The notes beneath the pieces are model-generated. The model saw only the letters and a list, made by a program, of their open reading frames with translations, was not told the origin of the DNA and did not search any database. 17,235 nucleotides of DNA from an uncultured Lachnospiraceae bacterium (lineage in GTDB: Bacteria; Bacillota; Clostridia; Lachnospirales; Lachnospiraceae), in NCBI GenBank assembly GCA_910588755.1, contig CAJUQZ010000094.1, forward strand, positions 1 through 17,235, read 5' to 3'. This document shows, piece after piece, positions 1 to 8,356 of this stretch. The position numbers and the translations under genes are program-made. The stretch's first letter is position 1, and every line of letters begins with the position of its first letter.

Positions 1-570
1 GGAGGTTAAGCCTAAAATCATTAGCCTCGTTATAATTTTTTGCGGAATTTAGGTTCTAAGATTGTAAATACAGTTCGTCTTCAAGCATATGTGCTGACAT
101 ACTACTTAAACAATTGGTTTAGGCTGGTGCCTGCAATGAATATGAGAAAGTAGCGAATAAACATCATCCACTTAAAACTAATTTAATAGATAACTCCTGA
201 TTATCGTTCATTCCTTTCCCTGTTGTCTTATCCAATTAAAACAAAACATCTTCTTTTGTGTGCCATCATTCCTAGCATTTTGCACAGGAGTATTTTGCTA
301 TATTTTATCATTTCCTGTCTGATTGAACAAGGGACAGAATTGGCCAACGCCAATCTTTTGAAATAATAAACAATCAACGGGACTGATTCTACACCAATGA
401 TCATGGAATATCAATTGCTGGCTTTGATCTGGTATCATGAGGGAAGCCGAAAATTTTATTGAAAATAAAAACACCTACAGCAGTCACTGTAAGCGTTCTT
501 ATGTTTGCAACGAAAGCAATATATTATAAATGATACATTGCAAAATTGTATTCCCCTGTCTCTGCCTTCA
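1..570. other. Gene-poor, AT-rich left flank
   Basis: This stretch has no open frame with a credible start and ribosome binding site. The only sign of former coding is a 40-codon open stretch on the minus strand, listed separately. No clear rho-independent terminator for the ATPase gene that ends at 571 was seen. Stop codons are frequent on both strands, as expected of degraded or intergenic accessory DNA. Confidence 0.55.
401..523 (-). pseudogene. Possible remnant of a membrane-protein gene
   Basis: Between two stop codons the minus strand reads about 40 codons with no ATG. The product would include a hydrophobic run (VTAVGVFIFNKIFGF) followed by a polar tail ending in AIDIP. The composition looks like real protein, a transmembrane segment with flanking charged residues, but there is no start codon or ribosome binding site. 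The parent family was not recognised. It may be a decayed gene fragment or chance. Confidence 0.2.
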
Positions 571-2283
571 TCATTCTGTGGTCTGTCCCTTCTCCCGGAA
601 CATGACGCAGCAGTCCTTTCCGCAGAATGAAATCCCATAGTTTCCTGAAAGGTCATAGCCGTCATCTTCCAGCTCCAGGACATATTTTTTATCATCGATC
701 TGCTGCAGGGCTTCCTCTGCCCTTTTTTCAAGTTCCCTTATCTTCTTCGTGGCTTTAAATTCTACGATAAATGCCTCTTTCCGGCGTGATATGGGCTTTA
801 CGAACAAGTCACATCTGCCTTTACCTGTCTCGCGGTTGGATTTTGTACGGTAGCCCTTCATGCCTGACAGCAGCCCGGCCACCAGTCCGTGGTAATAATT
901 TTCACTCTCGTCAAAGGAGCTGATTGTTTCATATAAAATATCCGTCAGTTCTTCCTGCAGTGTCTGCGTATCCTTATTGACAAAGGCAGTATGCAGGCGG
1001 GTAAGGTCACGCACCTTCATCTTTTCATTAAACCACGCCATGATTTTCTCGCGGAAAATATAGCGCACCTCCCGGTTGGGAATCATAAGCGTCAGATACC
1101 GCATGTCATCCTCGCCTATGCGTTCATCTACTTTTTTGAAATACCCCGTGAAAAACATGAAATTCCACAAATTATCCATGTTTTCATACACTTCATCATA
1201 AGTAATGTCCTCGTGGACAGGCTTTTCGACAGTGCCGCCATTGATTAGATGCTCCAGTTCGCTCTTTACACTGTCATCCGCCATGTCGATCAGTTTACGC
1301 ACGACGGTATTTGAGGATGTGTTTGCCCAGTACGAATGGGGGAACTCGTCCTCATGGCTTATCAGGGCTTTCACGTACCGGATGACGCTCCACGGGTTGT
1401 ACACATTGGTCTTTCCAAAAAGGTAGCCGTTGTACCATTCCTTGATTAAATCATATTTCTGCTCTAGTCCGCAGTCCCTGCATAGCCTGTGAACCTCTTC
1501 TTCCGTAAAGCCAAAGTATTCATCGTAATTCCAATCCAGTATGGATATAACTTCAAGGTTATTTAAACCGGTAAAAATACTCTCCTTTGAAATTCGCAGG
1601 CAGCCCGTTATCACTGCAAACTCCAAACTGCTGTTTGTCTTAAAGGCAGATTCAAACAGGGAACGGATAAAGTTGACCATCTCATTATAAAAATTCTGTG
1701 TAAACGCGTTCTCGAGCGGGACATCATATTCATCAATCAGGATCACTGCTTTTTTTCCATAATATGTTTCAAGGCACTGGGATAAAAATTTAATTGAATT
1801 GTTATACGCACTGCGATCTGCCCTGCGCATCCTGATATCCATGTACTGGTCCTTCTCCGCGGAGAGCCGCGCATCCTGCAGAATGTACTGATGCCTTGCA
1901 TATTCATCGGCAATCTGCCACTTGACCGCTTCGTATGCAAGCTCAAAATCCGGCTGTTTTGCGTCCTTCAGTGTCAGGCTGATCACCGGATAGCGCCCCA
2001 TTTGTGCAAGGTATTCCTCCCCTGTTTTCATAATCCGCATATTTTCGAAAAGATACGTGTTATCCTTTTTCTCTCCGCTATCCGTGCGCATGTCCTCAAA
2101 GAAATACTGGAGCATACTCATATTCAGCGTCTTGCCGAAGCGGCGCGGGCGCGTAAATAGATTGACACTTCCTTTTTTATCCAGCAGTTCTTTCATGAAC
2201 CATGTTTTATCTATAAAATAATATCCTCTTGTAATTAAATGTTCAAAATTATCGACGCCTACTGGTAGCGGTTTATGATTCAT
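571..2283 (-). CDS. AAA-ATPase_like / PDDEXK_9 nuclease-domain protein
   Basis: A 570-residue protein of the AAA-ATPase_like (PF09820) plus PDDEXK_9 (formerly DUF1703) architecture, common and often multi-copy in Lachnospiraceae and Bacteroidetes; its biological role is not established. The N-terminal part has the family P-loop TRPRRFGKT at residues 44-52 and a Walker B-like ILIDEYD at about 181-187. The C-terminal part has a PD-(D/E)XK-like core: Asp492 in RCDLF, then EFK at 508-510, then the helix ending QQIDDKKY. The length is normal and both domains look complete. The ATG at 2283 follows a G-rich site (GGGGG, 7-nt spacer), and a good promoter lies upstream. It is monocistronic or last in a run after the acyltransferase. 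A role in a mobile element or defence is only inference. Confidence 0.88.
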   Translation of the reverse strand: MNHKPLPVGVDNFEHLITRGYYFIDKTWFMKELLDKKGSVNLFTRPRRFGKTLNMSMLQYFFEDMRTDSGEKKDNTYLFENMRIMKTGEEYLAQMGRYPVISLTLKDAKQPDFELAYEAVKWQIADEYARHQYILQDARLSAEKDQYMDIRMRRADRSAYNNSIKFLSQCLETYYGKKAVILIDEYDVPLENAFTQNFYNEMVNFIRSLFESAFKTNSSLEFAVITGCLRISKESIFTGLNNLEVISILDWNYDEYFGFTEEEVHRLCRDCGLEQKYDLIKEWYNGYLFGKTNVYNPWSVIRYVKALISHEDEFPHSYWANTSSNTVVRKLIDMADDSVKSELEHLINGGTVEKPVHEDITYDEVYENMDNLWNFMFFTGYFKKVDERIGEDDMRYLTLMIPNREVRYIFREKIMAWFNEKMKVRDLTRLHTAFVNKDTQTLQEELTDILYETISSFDESENYYHGLVAGLLSGMKGYRTKSNRETGKGRCDLFVKPISRRKEAFIVEFKATKKIRELEKRAEEALQQIDDKKYVLELEDDGYDLSGNYGISFCGKDCCVMFREKGQTTE

Positions 2284-2324
2284 ACAAATACCCCCGTTCT
2301 AATCAAAGTCCTCTGGTTTCTTTT

Positions 2325-2354
2325 AGTATATCCCATAATGCAGGCGTTTGTAAA
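2325..2354 (-). promoter_or_regulatory. Sigma-A type promoter of the AAA-ATPase gene
   Basis: On the minus strand a TTTACA -35 (2349-2354) and a TATACT -10 (2325-2330) are separated by 18 bases, about 40 bases before the ATG at 2283. This suggests the ATPase gene has its own transcript even though the acyltransferase gene ends only 91 bases upstream. Confidence 0.6.
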
Positions 2355-2374
2355 GATGATCAGGGATGGCACAT

Positions 2375-3433
2375 TCAGATTTCCTGGTGCAGGACAAAAG
2401 AGGATACCATGATGCAGAGCTCACAGCATGCCAGTGTTGCCCCATATGCCAACAACACTGGCAGCACATACAGCAAAACAGTGTTGCTGCCACAGATATC
2501 AGACAAAAGATATTGGAATAATATCAGCCATATGAAGTGAAAAATGTAAAAGGTATATGATCTTTGCGACATATATTTTGACACTTTCCCTCGAAAATCC
2601 AGATACCTTTTTCCGATTCCGAACAGTGAATTTATCATAAACCATTCTGATACATATTTTGCGGCCATGTTTGGCAGTGCATGCTGCGAATCCAACCAGA
2701 TAAACAGGTATACATTGCAGACAGACGCCATAAGGCCGATACATAAAGAAATCCATTTATATTGTTCTGCCCTGTCAGCAACTTCTTTCTTTGAGAAAAG
2801 ATAATAACCGGCAAAGAAAATATAAGTATATTCTGCAAAACTCTTTCCGCCCACCAAAAGCAATCCGCTAAGAAACGGCAACGGCAGCCCCCAGAAAAAG
2901 AACAGCGCCGCCGGGATGCCTGCATCTTTTCCGGGTATGATTTTTCTCTGTAATGAGACGATTCCGACAGTAATAAGTGACATAACAAACAGGTACAGGA
3001 GAAACCAGAACTGTCCAACCGAAAAGCCGCCGTCGGAACCTGTTAGATCCGTAAAACGTGTAAAGAAAACCGTGTAATGCTGCAACAGTCCTCCCTGATA
3101 ACCATAATTGAATCTGTCGGCAATATATGTCATCAGTGGCATGATCAGCATGGTTCCGGATAGAAACGGAACCAGTAATTTTCTGGATCTTTCCAGGATA
3201 TATTGCCCGATTGTCCTTTTTTGCAGCGCAGATCTTGCAGAGATCCCTGCAATGAGAAACATCAGCGGCATAAAATACGGACTTAAAAATACGACAATGC
3301 TGCTGATCACCTGGCTGCCTTCATAATAAATGTAATTTGGTTCCTCCCACACATTCCATGCCATTGCGGCATGGTAGGGGATAAGCAGCAGGATGGTGAG
3401 CCATCTCAGGTTGTCAATATAGTATTTCCGCAT
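2375..3433 (-). CDS. Acyltransferase family 3 membrane protein (OpgC-like)
   Basis: A 352-residue polytopic membrane protein of the acyltransferase 3 family, which transfers acyl groups to extracytoplasmic carbohydrates. The N terminus has the family signature, DNLRWLTILLLIPYHAAMAW at residues 7-26, with the usual Arg and His in or near the first membrane helix. It is closest in feel to glucan biosynthesis protein C (OpgC/MdoC) and related O-acetyltransferases. About ten hydrophobic segments can be counted. The length matches the single-domain family, with no SGNH domain attached. The substrate cannot be told from sequence. The start ATG has an imperfect site (AAAGG about 12 bases upstream). 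The neighbours do not form a polysaccharide locus, so it is probably accessory cargo. Close relatives are often annotated simply as acyltransferase family protein. Confidence 0.85.
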   Translation of the reverse strand: MRKYYIDNLRWLTILLLIPYHAAMAWNVWEEPNYIYYEGSQVISSIVVFLSPYFMPLMFLIAGISARSALQKRTIGQYILERSRKLLVPFLSGTMLIMPLMTYIADRFNYGYQGGLLQHYTVFFTRFTDLTGSDGGFSVGQFWFLLYLFVMSLITVGIVSLQRKIIPGKDAGIPAALFFFWGLPLPFLSGLLLVGGKSFAEYTYIFFAGYYLFSKKEVADRAEQYKWISLCIGLMASVCNVYLFIWLDSQHALPNMAAKYVSEWFMINSLFGIGKRYLDFRGKVSKYMSQRSYTFYIFHFIWLILFQYLLSDICGSNTVLLYVLPVLLAYGATLACCELCIMVSSFVLHQEI

Positions 3434-3621
3434 ATAAATACCATACCTTTCATCGATATATCATTAGGTACTGTTATCTTACCATAAAAACATGCATAAT
3501 TCCACTGAATCCTTAACAAATGGACTCCCTTTGCCTTCTGAAATTATCTGGAAAGAGACAGAACTATAAACCTCGTGCCAAGGTCATGGCTGAGAATCAG
3601 AATACCCATATTCAAAACAGG

Positions 3622-4587
3622 TCAATCCTCCGATTTGTCTTCACCCTGTAAAATATATTTTTCAACCGCGGCAATGCTTTTTACACCGAGGCGTTCCTTG
3701 AGTCCCTGTATGTCACCTGTCTTTCTGTAATATTCTTCCGCAGAAATCTCCCGCAGCTTTTCTGCGGAGATAACCTGTGTGTTGTCTGCCACGGCAGAAT
3801 ATTTTTTCAGTATGCTCTGTATGGATCTGACGGCAAGACGCTTTCCGTCGGAAGTCACAAACAGCGGGGACGAACCATCTGCTTCTGCCAAAACAGCCCG
3901 TTCCTGGTCAATGTACTGTTCAAGGTTTTCTTTCGTGTCTCTGTTAATGTTTACCTCTCTTTTCTGAATATAGAGCTGGGCAAAATTCCTGTCATAATCC
4001 TCAATATTTAATGCGTTTAGCTCGGATATTCTGATCCCTGTATCGAGAATCAGGGAAACAATTGCCATATTTCTGAAACGGTGCTTTTCATGATGTTTTT
4101 TCTGGAAACCAGAAAGTCCTGTCCCGTTTTCTATGACATCTAAAAAATCTGCCATGTCTGGAGCTGCTTTCTTTTTTTCCCTGTCTTTTGGTTCTTTCCC
4201 TGTCATTTCCCAGAAAAGGCGTTCAAGCGTTTTTCCCGGACAGACCGGATTGCCGCTGACCGCCTGTATGTCATTCAGGGCATGAAACCAACCATTTAGG
4301 GCTGTCCGGGCACGCTGGACCGTGCTGTATTCATTTCCCTTCCTGATAATCATGCGGAAATATTCCATGATATCGTCGTAGGATATCATAGAATAAGTTT
4401 TATAAGTTATTCCTGTTTCCGGTATGACTTTCTTTTCTGCTAGGTAATCATTAAACCGGATCAGTTCATATGCATAAATTATTTTGGTTGTGGTGCTTTT
4501 GGCCAGATTGAATATGTATGTCTGATTTACCTCTGGCAGCCTCCCGCAAAGCTCCATCAGCTTCTGTGTTTCCCTGTTTTCTCCCAT
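3622..4587 (-). CDS. Tyrosine recombinase/integrase with degenerate active site
   Basis: A 321-residue protein with the two-domain layout of phage-integrase-family tyrosine recombinases: an N-terminal SAM-like core-binding domain (about residues 15-125) and a C-terminal catalytic domain. Box I Arg is present in LDTGIRISELNALNIEDYD (Arg186), a Lys candidate in QKREVNI (about 209), the box II Arg in EKLRE (Arg279) and the Tyr in VEKYI (Tyr311). The box II His is Glu276, and the usual His/Trp of LGH is Val302, so two catalytic positions are replaced. I chose the ATG at 4587 because GGAGGG precedes it by five bases; a longer reading from a GTG at 4686 lacks a site. It may be an impaired recombinase, a divergent active family or a DNA-binding regulator. 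It lies next to immunity-like genes and a compact inverted repeat. Confidence 0.85.
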   Translation of the reverse strand: MGENRETQKLMELCGRLPEVNQTYIFNLAKSTTTKIIYAYELIRFNDYLAEKKVIPETGITYKTYSMISYDDIMEYFRMIIRKGNEYSTVQRARTALNGWFHALNDIQAVSGNPVCPGKTLERLFWEMTGKEPKDREKKKAAPDMADFLDVIENGTGLSGFQKKHHEKHRFRNMAIVSLILDTGIRISELNALNIEDYDRNFAQLYIQKREVNINRDTKENLEQYIDQERAVLAEADGSSPLFVTSDGKRLAVRSIQSILKKYSAVADNTQVISAEKLREISAEEYYRKTGDIQGLKERLGVKSIAAVEKYILQGEDKSED

Positions 4588-4629
4588 AATTCCCTCCATA
4601 ACAAAGTTGTGTGAAAGTAATATTTTTTT

Positions 4630-4658
4630 ATTATACATGATATGGCTTGAAAAAGCAA
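4630..4658 (-). promoter_or_regulatory. Promoter of the recombinase gene
   Basis: On the minus strand TTGCTT (4653-4658) and a perfect TATAAT (4630-4635) are spaced by 17 bases, about 43 bases upstream of the chosen ATG at 4587. A start at 4686 would lie upstream of this promoter, which supports the shorter protein. Confidence 0.6.
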
Positions 4659-4664
4659 TAAAAT

Positions 4665-4690
4665 ATGCGTGTAATTTCTTATACACGCAT
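4665..4690. repeat. Perfect 9-bp inverted repeat with 8-bp spacer
   Basis: ATGCGTGTA (4665-4673) is repeated in inverse as TACACGCAT (4682-4690) around the spacer ATTTCTTA. The layout is that of a tyrosine-recombinase core site or of a dyad operator. It sits immediately upstream of the -35 of the recombinase gene. There is no T-run after it in either direction, so it is not a normal terminator. Confidence 0.6.
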
Positions 4691-5052
4691 TAGTACTATA
4701 GTGACAGATTGAAAATGTCCTGTCCAAACTTATAAAAGATATTGGAATTACATTGAAGAACCGGCTATCATATGAACCAAAATCCACTATATCAGGAGAC
4801 ATTAAATGTACTGTTCGCTGTAGTGTTAGTATACCATCATTTTGTCATACTATCGATGAAGTTTTATAAAATTTCGAAACTAGCAATTTTCAATATTACC
4901 TGTTTTGATGCATGCAGGCACCCAAAGGAAATATGTCATCAGGACTGACGAGTGTCCGGCACACGCGTAGAGGCAATTTGCAAATCTAAACAAAAATACT
5001 CTAAATCTCCTCAAAATTACATCTTCTCATTTGTATACTTAATCTTTCAACT
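4691..5052. other. Intergenic gap between recombinase and Imm22-like gene
   Basis: No credible gene is present. A minus-strand TG-G-TATACT extended -10 at 4828-4836 could start a longer transcript toward the recombinase, but its -35 is poor. The stretch is AT-rich and stop-dense in all frames apart from one 81-codon frame overlapping the recombinase gene, which has no ribosome binding site. Confidence 0.5.
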
Positions 5053-5757
5053 TCAATCTTCATTTCCAAAAGTTATTGAGAAAATTCCAGGAACATCAAT
5101 ACGATCCCACGCATCTCCATATTCTTTTACAATTGTCACAATTCCTAACAAACGCAAAGGATCTATGGCCGAAAATGTTTTTCCATCCTTTTTGGCCTTC
5201 CATTTAAAATGATTTTTTAAATAGAAGTCATCCTTACAACCAACTCTGTTTCCATTTGATACAGAAATACGATATCCCCAGTCAATCAGCTTGTTTACAG
5301 CATATTTGTCCATATCAGAAGTATCATTTATCTTATTTGGCAAGGGTTCTGGATAAGTACCTAAAAATTTAAAATACCCAAATTTATTATTATGTATCTC
5401 CTGTACTGTACCTTCGTATTTCAACCTGCCAATAATGATAACCGCATTGTACTGTTTATCTAAATAATTCGGATAATCCGCTTTCAGCAGTTTCAAATCA
5501 AATACCTGTGAATTCGCAAAAATTTCATCGATATTGTCTGACATTTGAGCATTTACAATAGAGACAAGATATTCATCATCATATTCGTTAATATTGAAAT
5601 CCGATCCAAAATATGAGCTGTTGAGACCACTCTCAGACCGCTCCCAATGTTGTTCGAGATATTCATTAAGAAGTGCTTCCGAGCTGCAGACGCCCACAAA
5701 AACAGAAAGATATAAATTATTTTTGAAATCATTTTCCGCTAACGCCGTTTTTCCCAT
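5053..5757 (-). CDS. Imm22-like protein with C-terminal DPLRLLG domain
   Basis: A 234-residue cytoplasmic protein without signal peptide or membrane segment. Residues about 14-110 resemble the immunity protein 22 (Imm22, DUF4284) family of polymorphic-toxin immunity proteins: the FVGVCSSEALLNEYL start, then FGSDFNINEYDDEY at about 50-63 and an NAVIIIGRLKYEG strand at 104-116. Residues about 150-230 form a second domain with KYAVNKLIDWGYRIS, then WKAKKDGKTFSAIDPLRLLG and KEYGDAW. This whole layout recurs in the neighbouring gene at 5820-6716. The ATG has an AAAGGA site about ten bases upstream, and 62 bases separate it from the paralogue, so the two may be cotranscribed. Imm22 membership is my pattern match and needs a profile search; no toxin gene is present in the window. 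Confidence 0.72.
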   Translation of the reverse strand: MGKTALAENDFKNNLYLSVFVGVCSSEALLNEYLEQHWERSESGLNSSYFGSDFNINEYDDEYLVSIVNAQMSDNIDEIFANSQVFDLKLLKADYPNYLDKQYNAVIIIGRLKYEGTVQEIHNNKFGYFKFLGTYPEPLPNKINDTSDMDKYAVNKLIDWGYRISVSNGNRVGCKDDFYLKNHFKWKAKKDGKTFSAIDPLRLLGIVTIVKEYGDAWDRIDVPGIFSITFGNED

Positions 5758-5819
5758 TTATATCGATTCCTTTCTTAATTGAAAATATTACATTGAATGA
5801 GTCCTGCACACTTTCCATA

Positions 5820-6716
5820 TCACAAGTCCCAATAAAACTGTTCCTTTACTGGTTTGATTGAAAAAGATCTTGCCACATTACAACTTTCCCAATCCTCTCC
5901 GTACTCCCGAATCATTGCGATAAATCCTAACAGCCGTAAAGGATCTGTTGCCGAATATACTTTCTTATCCTTTTTTGCAATGCATATATTGCACTCCCCC
6001 GAAAATTCTACTGAATCGTCCGTTTCAGAAACAGTATACCCCCACTGTTTTAATTTACTGACTGCATATTTACATGTATTGCCGGCATCCGCGATACATT
6101 CCGCCGGACGGGTACGATATGTGCCTAAAAATCTAAAACGACCAAATTTGTCGTTTACTATTTCCTCTCTTTTTCCTTCGTACTTCATCTTTTTTATTGC
6201 TATTGCCACATTATAAGACTTATCCAAATTGTGCGGGTAGTCCTGTTCTAACAGACTTGGTTCAATGACTGCTATATCTGCAAAAATTTCCCTCACATCA
6301 TTGGACTGTTGGGCGTTTAAAGTTGCCATTAGACATTCTTTATCATATGAAATATGAAAATCAACCCCAAACGCAGAACAAATACGACTGCCATTCAATA
6401 GTTCATATTCCTGGTACATATAATTTTCTAGCAATTCCTGCGATTGACAGTTTCCCACAAAAGCAGAAATGTAGTCCTCTTTTATTTCTCCATTTTTATA
6501 ATATTTCTCATCATTGATCCAATCTTCCTGTATCATATACAACGCAATTAATCTAATTGGATCGGTTGCATATAAGTGCAGATCCGTTCGCTTTGCAATC
6601 CATTCCCATTCGTTCACGCTCCTGTCGCCAGCACGTTCAATATAAAGCCTGAAATTATTTTTCACAAAATAATCAATACAAATATCTGATAATGTACAAT
6701 CCGTTCGCTCTGCCAT
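5820..6716 (-). CDS. Imm22-like protein flanked by two DPLRLLG-type domains
   Basis: A 298-residue paralogue of the downstream gene. Residues about 84-180 are the Imm22-like domain (SAFVGNCQSQELLENYM, then SAFGVDFHISYDKE). Residues about 215-288 match the second domain of the neighbour (CKYAVSKLKQWGY, then YSATDPLRLLG and REYGEDW). Unlike the neighbour, it also has an N-terminal copy of that domain at about residues 13-72 (IDYFVKNNFRLYI, W-IAKRTDLHLYATDPIRLIALY). The order is thus domain-Imm22-domain. The ribosome binding site is weak (AAAGAAA). A hairpin at 6802-6828 separates it from the gene upstream. A role in immunity is inferred from the family resemblance only; the flanking domain is unnamed to my knowledge. 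Confidence 0.72.
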   Translation of the reverse strand: MAERTDCTLSDICIDYFVKNNFRLYIERAGDRSVNEWEWIAKRTDLHLYATDPIRLIALYMIQEDWINDEKYYKNGEIKEDYISAFVGNCQSQELLENYMYQEYELLNGSRICSAFGVDFHISYDKECLMATLNAQQSNDVREIFADIAVIEPSLLEQDYPHNLDKSYNVAIAIKKMKYEGKREEIVNDKFGRFRFLGTYRTRPAECIADAGNTCKYAVSKLKQWGYTVSETDDSVEFSGECNICIAKKDKKVYSATDPLRLLGFIAMIREYGEDWESCNVARSFSIKPVKEQFYWDL

Positions 6717-6801
6717 TATATCATTTCTTTCTACCTAATTCTTATAACTTTTATGCTGTAAAAATGTTAAACTGTGACTTCATCAATAACTTGCTTCCAA
6801 T

Positions 6802-6828
6802 AAACAGCCCTTCATGCCAAGGCTGTTT
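6802..6828 (-). terminator. Probable rho-independent terminator after the 6836 gene
   Basis: AAACAGCC (6802-6809) pairs with GGCTGTTT (6821-6828) around an 11-base loop. It lies eight bases past the stop of the gene ending at 6836, and in the minus-strand transcript the stem ends in UUU and is followed by AUU. The T-run is short, so strength is uncertain. Confidence 0.55.
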
Positions 6829-6835
6829 CTATTCA

Positions 6836-7549
6836 CTAAAATCTTGAATCATAATCATGCGCTGCACCTAAAGCATGCGCCCTGAATTTCGTGAATATGC
6901 TGTCCTGGGTTAAAATAATGCCCAAGTTATATCCCTGCCCCAATTCACCAATACGCGGCAACAAATATTCGCTGCCAGTTTCATAATTATCCGCCCAAAC
7001 CAGTAACATGGTGGCCAAATCCCCTAAACCCTTCCGGTTTATTTCTAAAATAACTGTGCGGTATTTTGGGGTTATATCATTTCCTTCATCATCAAGAACA
7101 CGGATACTTACGATGTTTTTTCTGGATAATTCATATGTCTCTAGGGTGACAAGCTCAATATCCTCGACAGATGGCGCCTTCAAATGATAATACAGGTTTG
7201 TGTCTGGATTTCTGATGTTTATCTCCTTGCAGTTTTCACATATTCCCTTGTCCTCCATCTTCCCCGTCAGCGAGTTTACCTTTAACACAAACTCCGGGCT
7301 ACCTGGCGTAAGATAAAAACCCAGTGTCTGATTTGGCGCAGGATCTGTCTGTAATGGATGCGTACTGATAATGAACTTTTTATAATCATCTATGTCATCA
7401 TACATCCAAAGTAACTCGGTTGCAAATCCAACCATTGCCTCATGGCTAAAGGTAACATCTATTCGGTGAGCCGTATAAGCTGTGTGTCCAATTGCAGTGA
7501 TCCTGCACAGTTCCGTTAACGAAACACTTCTGGTCAAATTAATTATCAT
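6836..7549 (-). CDS. Unrecognised 237-residue cytoplasmic protein
   Basis: I do not recognise the family. The protein has no signal peptide and no membrane segment, and is mixed alpha/beta in composition. Visible landmarks are an acidic helix-like stretch with ELLWMYDDIDDYKKF (about 45-59), a single CxxC in GICENCKEI (about 102-110), a segment with SIRVLDDEGNDITPKYR, and a C-terminal region with TMLLVWADNYETGSEY and the ending HDYDSRF. I took the ATG at 7549, preceded by GGAAAAAGG, over the TTG at 7609, which has no site. It sits between a pentapeptide-repeat-like gene and the Imm22-like pair, so an immunity-type role is possible by context, but nothing in the sequence proves it. AT-rich like its neighbours. 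Confidence 0.6.
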   Translation of the reverse strand: MIINLTRSVSLTELCRITAIGHTAYTAHRIDVTFSHEAMVGFATELLWMYDDIDDYKKFIISTHPLQTDPAPNQTLGFYLTPGSPEFVLKVNSLTGKMEDKGICENCKEINIRNPDTNLYYHLKAPSVEDIELVTLETYELSRKNIVSIRVLDDEGNDITPKYRTVILEINRKGLGDLATMLLVWADNYETGSEYLLPRIGELGQGYNLGIILTQDSIFTKFRAHALGAAHDYDSRF

Positions 7550-7649
7550 ATCCTTTTTCCACTTTACTATCCTGAAACACTTTATACCACCTGTATTTGT
7601 CAAAAGCAACCCGTAACGGCCATGTCAACATTTGTTTACGGATAATCCA

Positions 7650-8288
7650 TCACCAACGGTCATCATCGACAAATGTATACCCGTCTGTATCACAATCAAC
7701 AAAAATATTCCCTCCGTTCCTTCCCCTTACTGTTACATTCTCAAATTTTATATCTTCAAATCTGTTGCCGTCTATTCCTGCTCCTATATCCATATGCTGC
7801 ATTTTCATATGATAGAATTCGCAGTTGTCTATATAAACCACCTTATATGCAAGATCCTCCATCGTCCCTCCTATCCAAAAGGAACTACCTGTTTCTATCC
7901 CCCCTGTAATATCGACATTCTTAAATGTACAATTCCAGAAATAGCATTTTGCAACACTTGACTCCTCACAGACATACAAATCTACATCATCAAAAAGGCA
8001 GTCTGTAAAAGCGCTATGTCTTAAGGACAATACGCCATCATATGACTTATCGCCATTAATTGTGTCATGAAACCTGCAGTCAATAAATGTACTTTCTGAT
8101 ATTATTACTCCATACTTGAAACAATTTTGGAAAGTTACATTTTCTAAAACACAGTTGTTAATCCGTATAAGTCTTATATTCTGCAATTCCAGCCCTGCAA
8201 TCCTGCAGTTCTCAATTCTTAGATTCCTTAGCAGTACTTCCCCGTCCTTTATATAGTCTGAAACATCAAAATCCTTTAAGCTGTTCAT
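7650..8288 (-). CDS. Pentapeptide-repeat-like right-handed beta-helix protein
   Basis: A 212-residue protein made almost entirely of short repeats in which an aromatic or aliphatic residue recurs about every five positions, with many Cys and Asn: NCVLENVTFQNC, STFIDCRFHD, SAFTDCLFDD, CYFWNCTFKN, NCEFYHMKM and NRFEDIKFENV. This is the pattern of pentapeptide-repeat or right-handed beta-helix folds, though looser than the classical A(D/N)LXX motif. Some family members mimic DNA (gyrase protection) and others act in toxin or immunity contexts; nothing here decides the role. ATG 8288 follows AGGAGGGG with ideal spacing, so the TTG-initiated longer reading to 8336 is not used. It begins 68 bases after the radical SAM gene with no obvious terminator between, so readthrough is possible. 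Confidence 0.7.
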   Translation of the reverse strand: MNSLKDFDVSDYIKDGEVLLRNLRIENCRIAGLELQNIRLIRINNCVLENVTFQNCFKYGVIISESTFIDCRFHDTINGDKSYDGVLSLRHSAFTDCLFDDVDLYVCEESSVAKCYFWNCTFKNVDITGGIETGSSFWIGGTMEDLAYKVVYIDNCEFYHMKMQHMDIGAGIDGNRFEDIKFENVTVRGRNGGNIFVDCDTDGYTFVDDDRW

Positions 8289-8356
8289 TTGATCCCCTCC
8301 TATTAGAGTCCCTGTCCTCCACAAATGATCTGCCAACTCCTATCCAGTCTAGAACT

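Noticed and set aside
456..731. 91-codon minus-strand frame overlapping the end of the AAA-ATPase gene
   Set aside because: Most of it is an out-of-frame shadow of the ATPase C terminus, and its composition is not protein-like.
4557..4802. 81-codon minus-strand frame overlapping the recombinase start
   Set aside because: It overlaps a well-supported gene in another frame and has no ribosome binding site. Its reading crosses the recombinase promoter.
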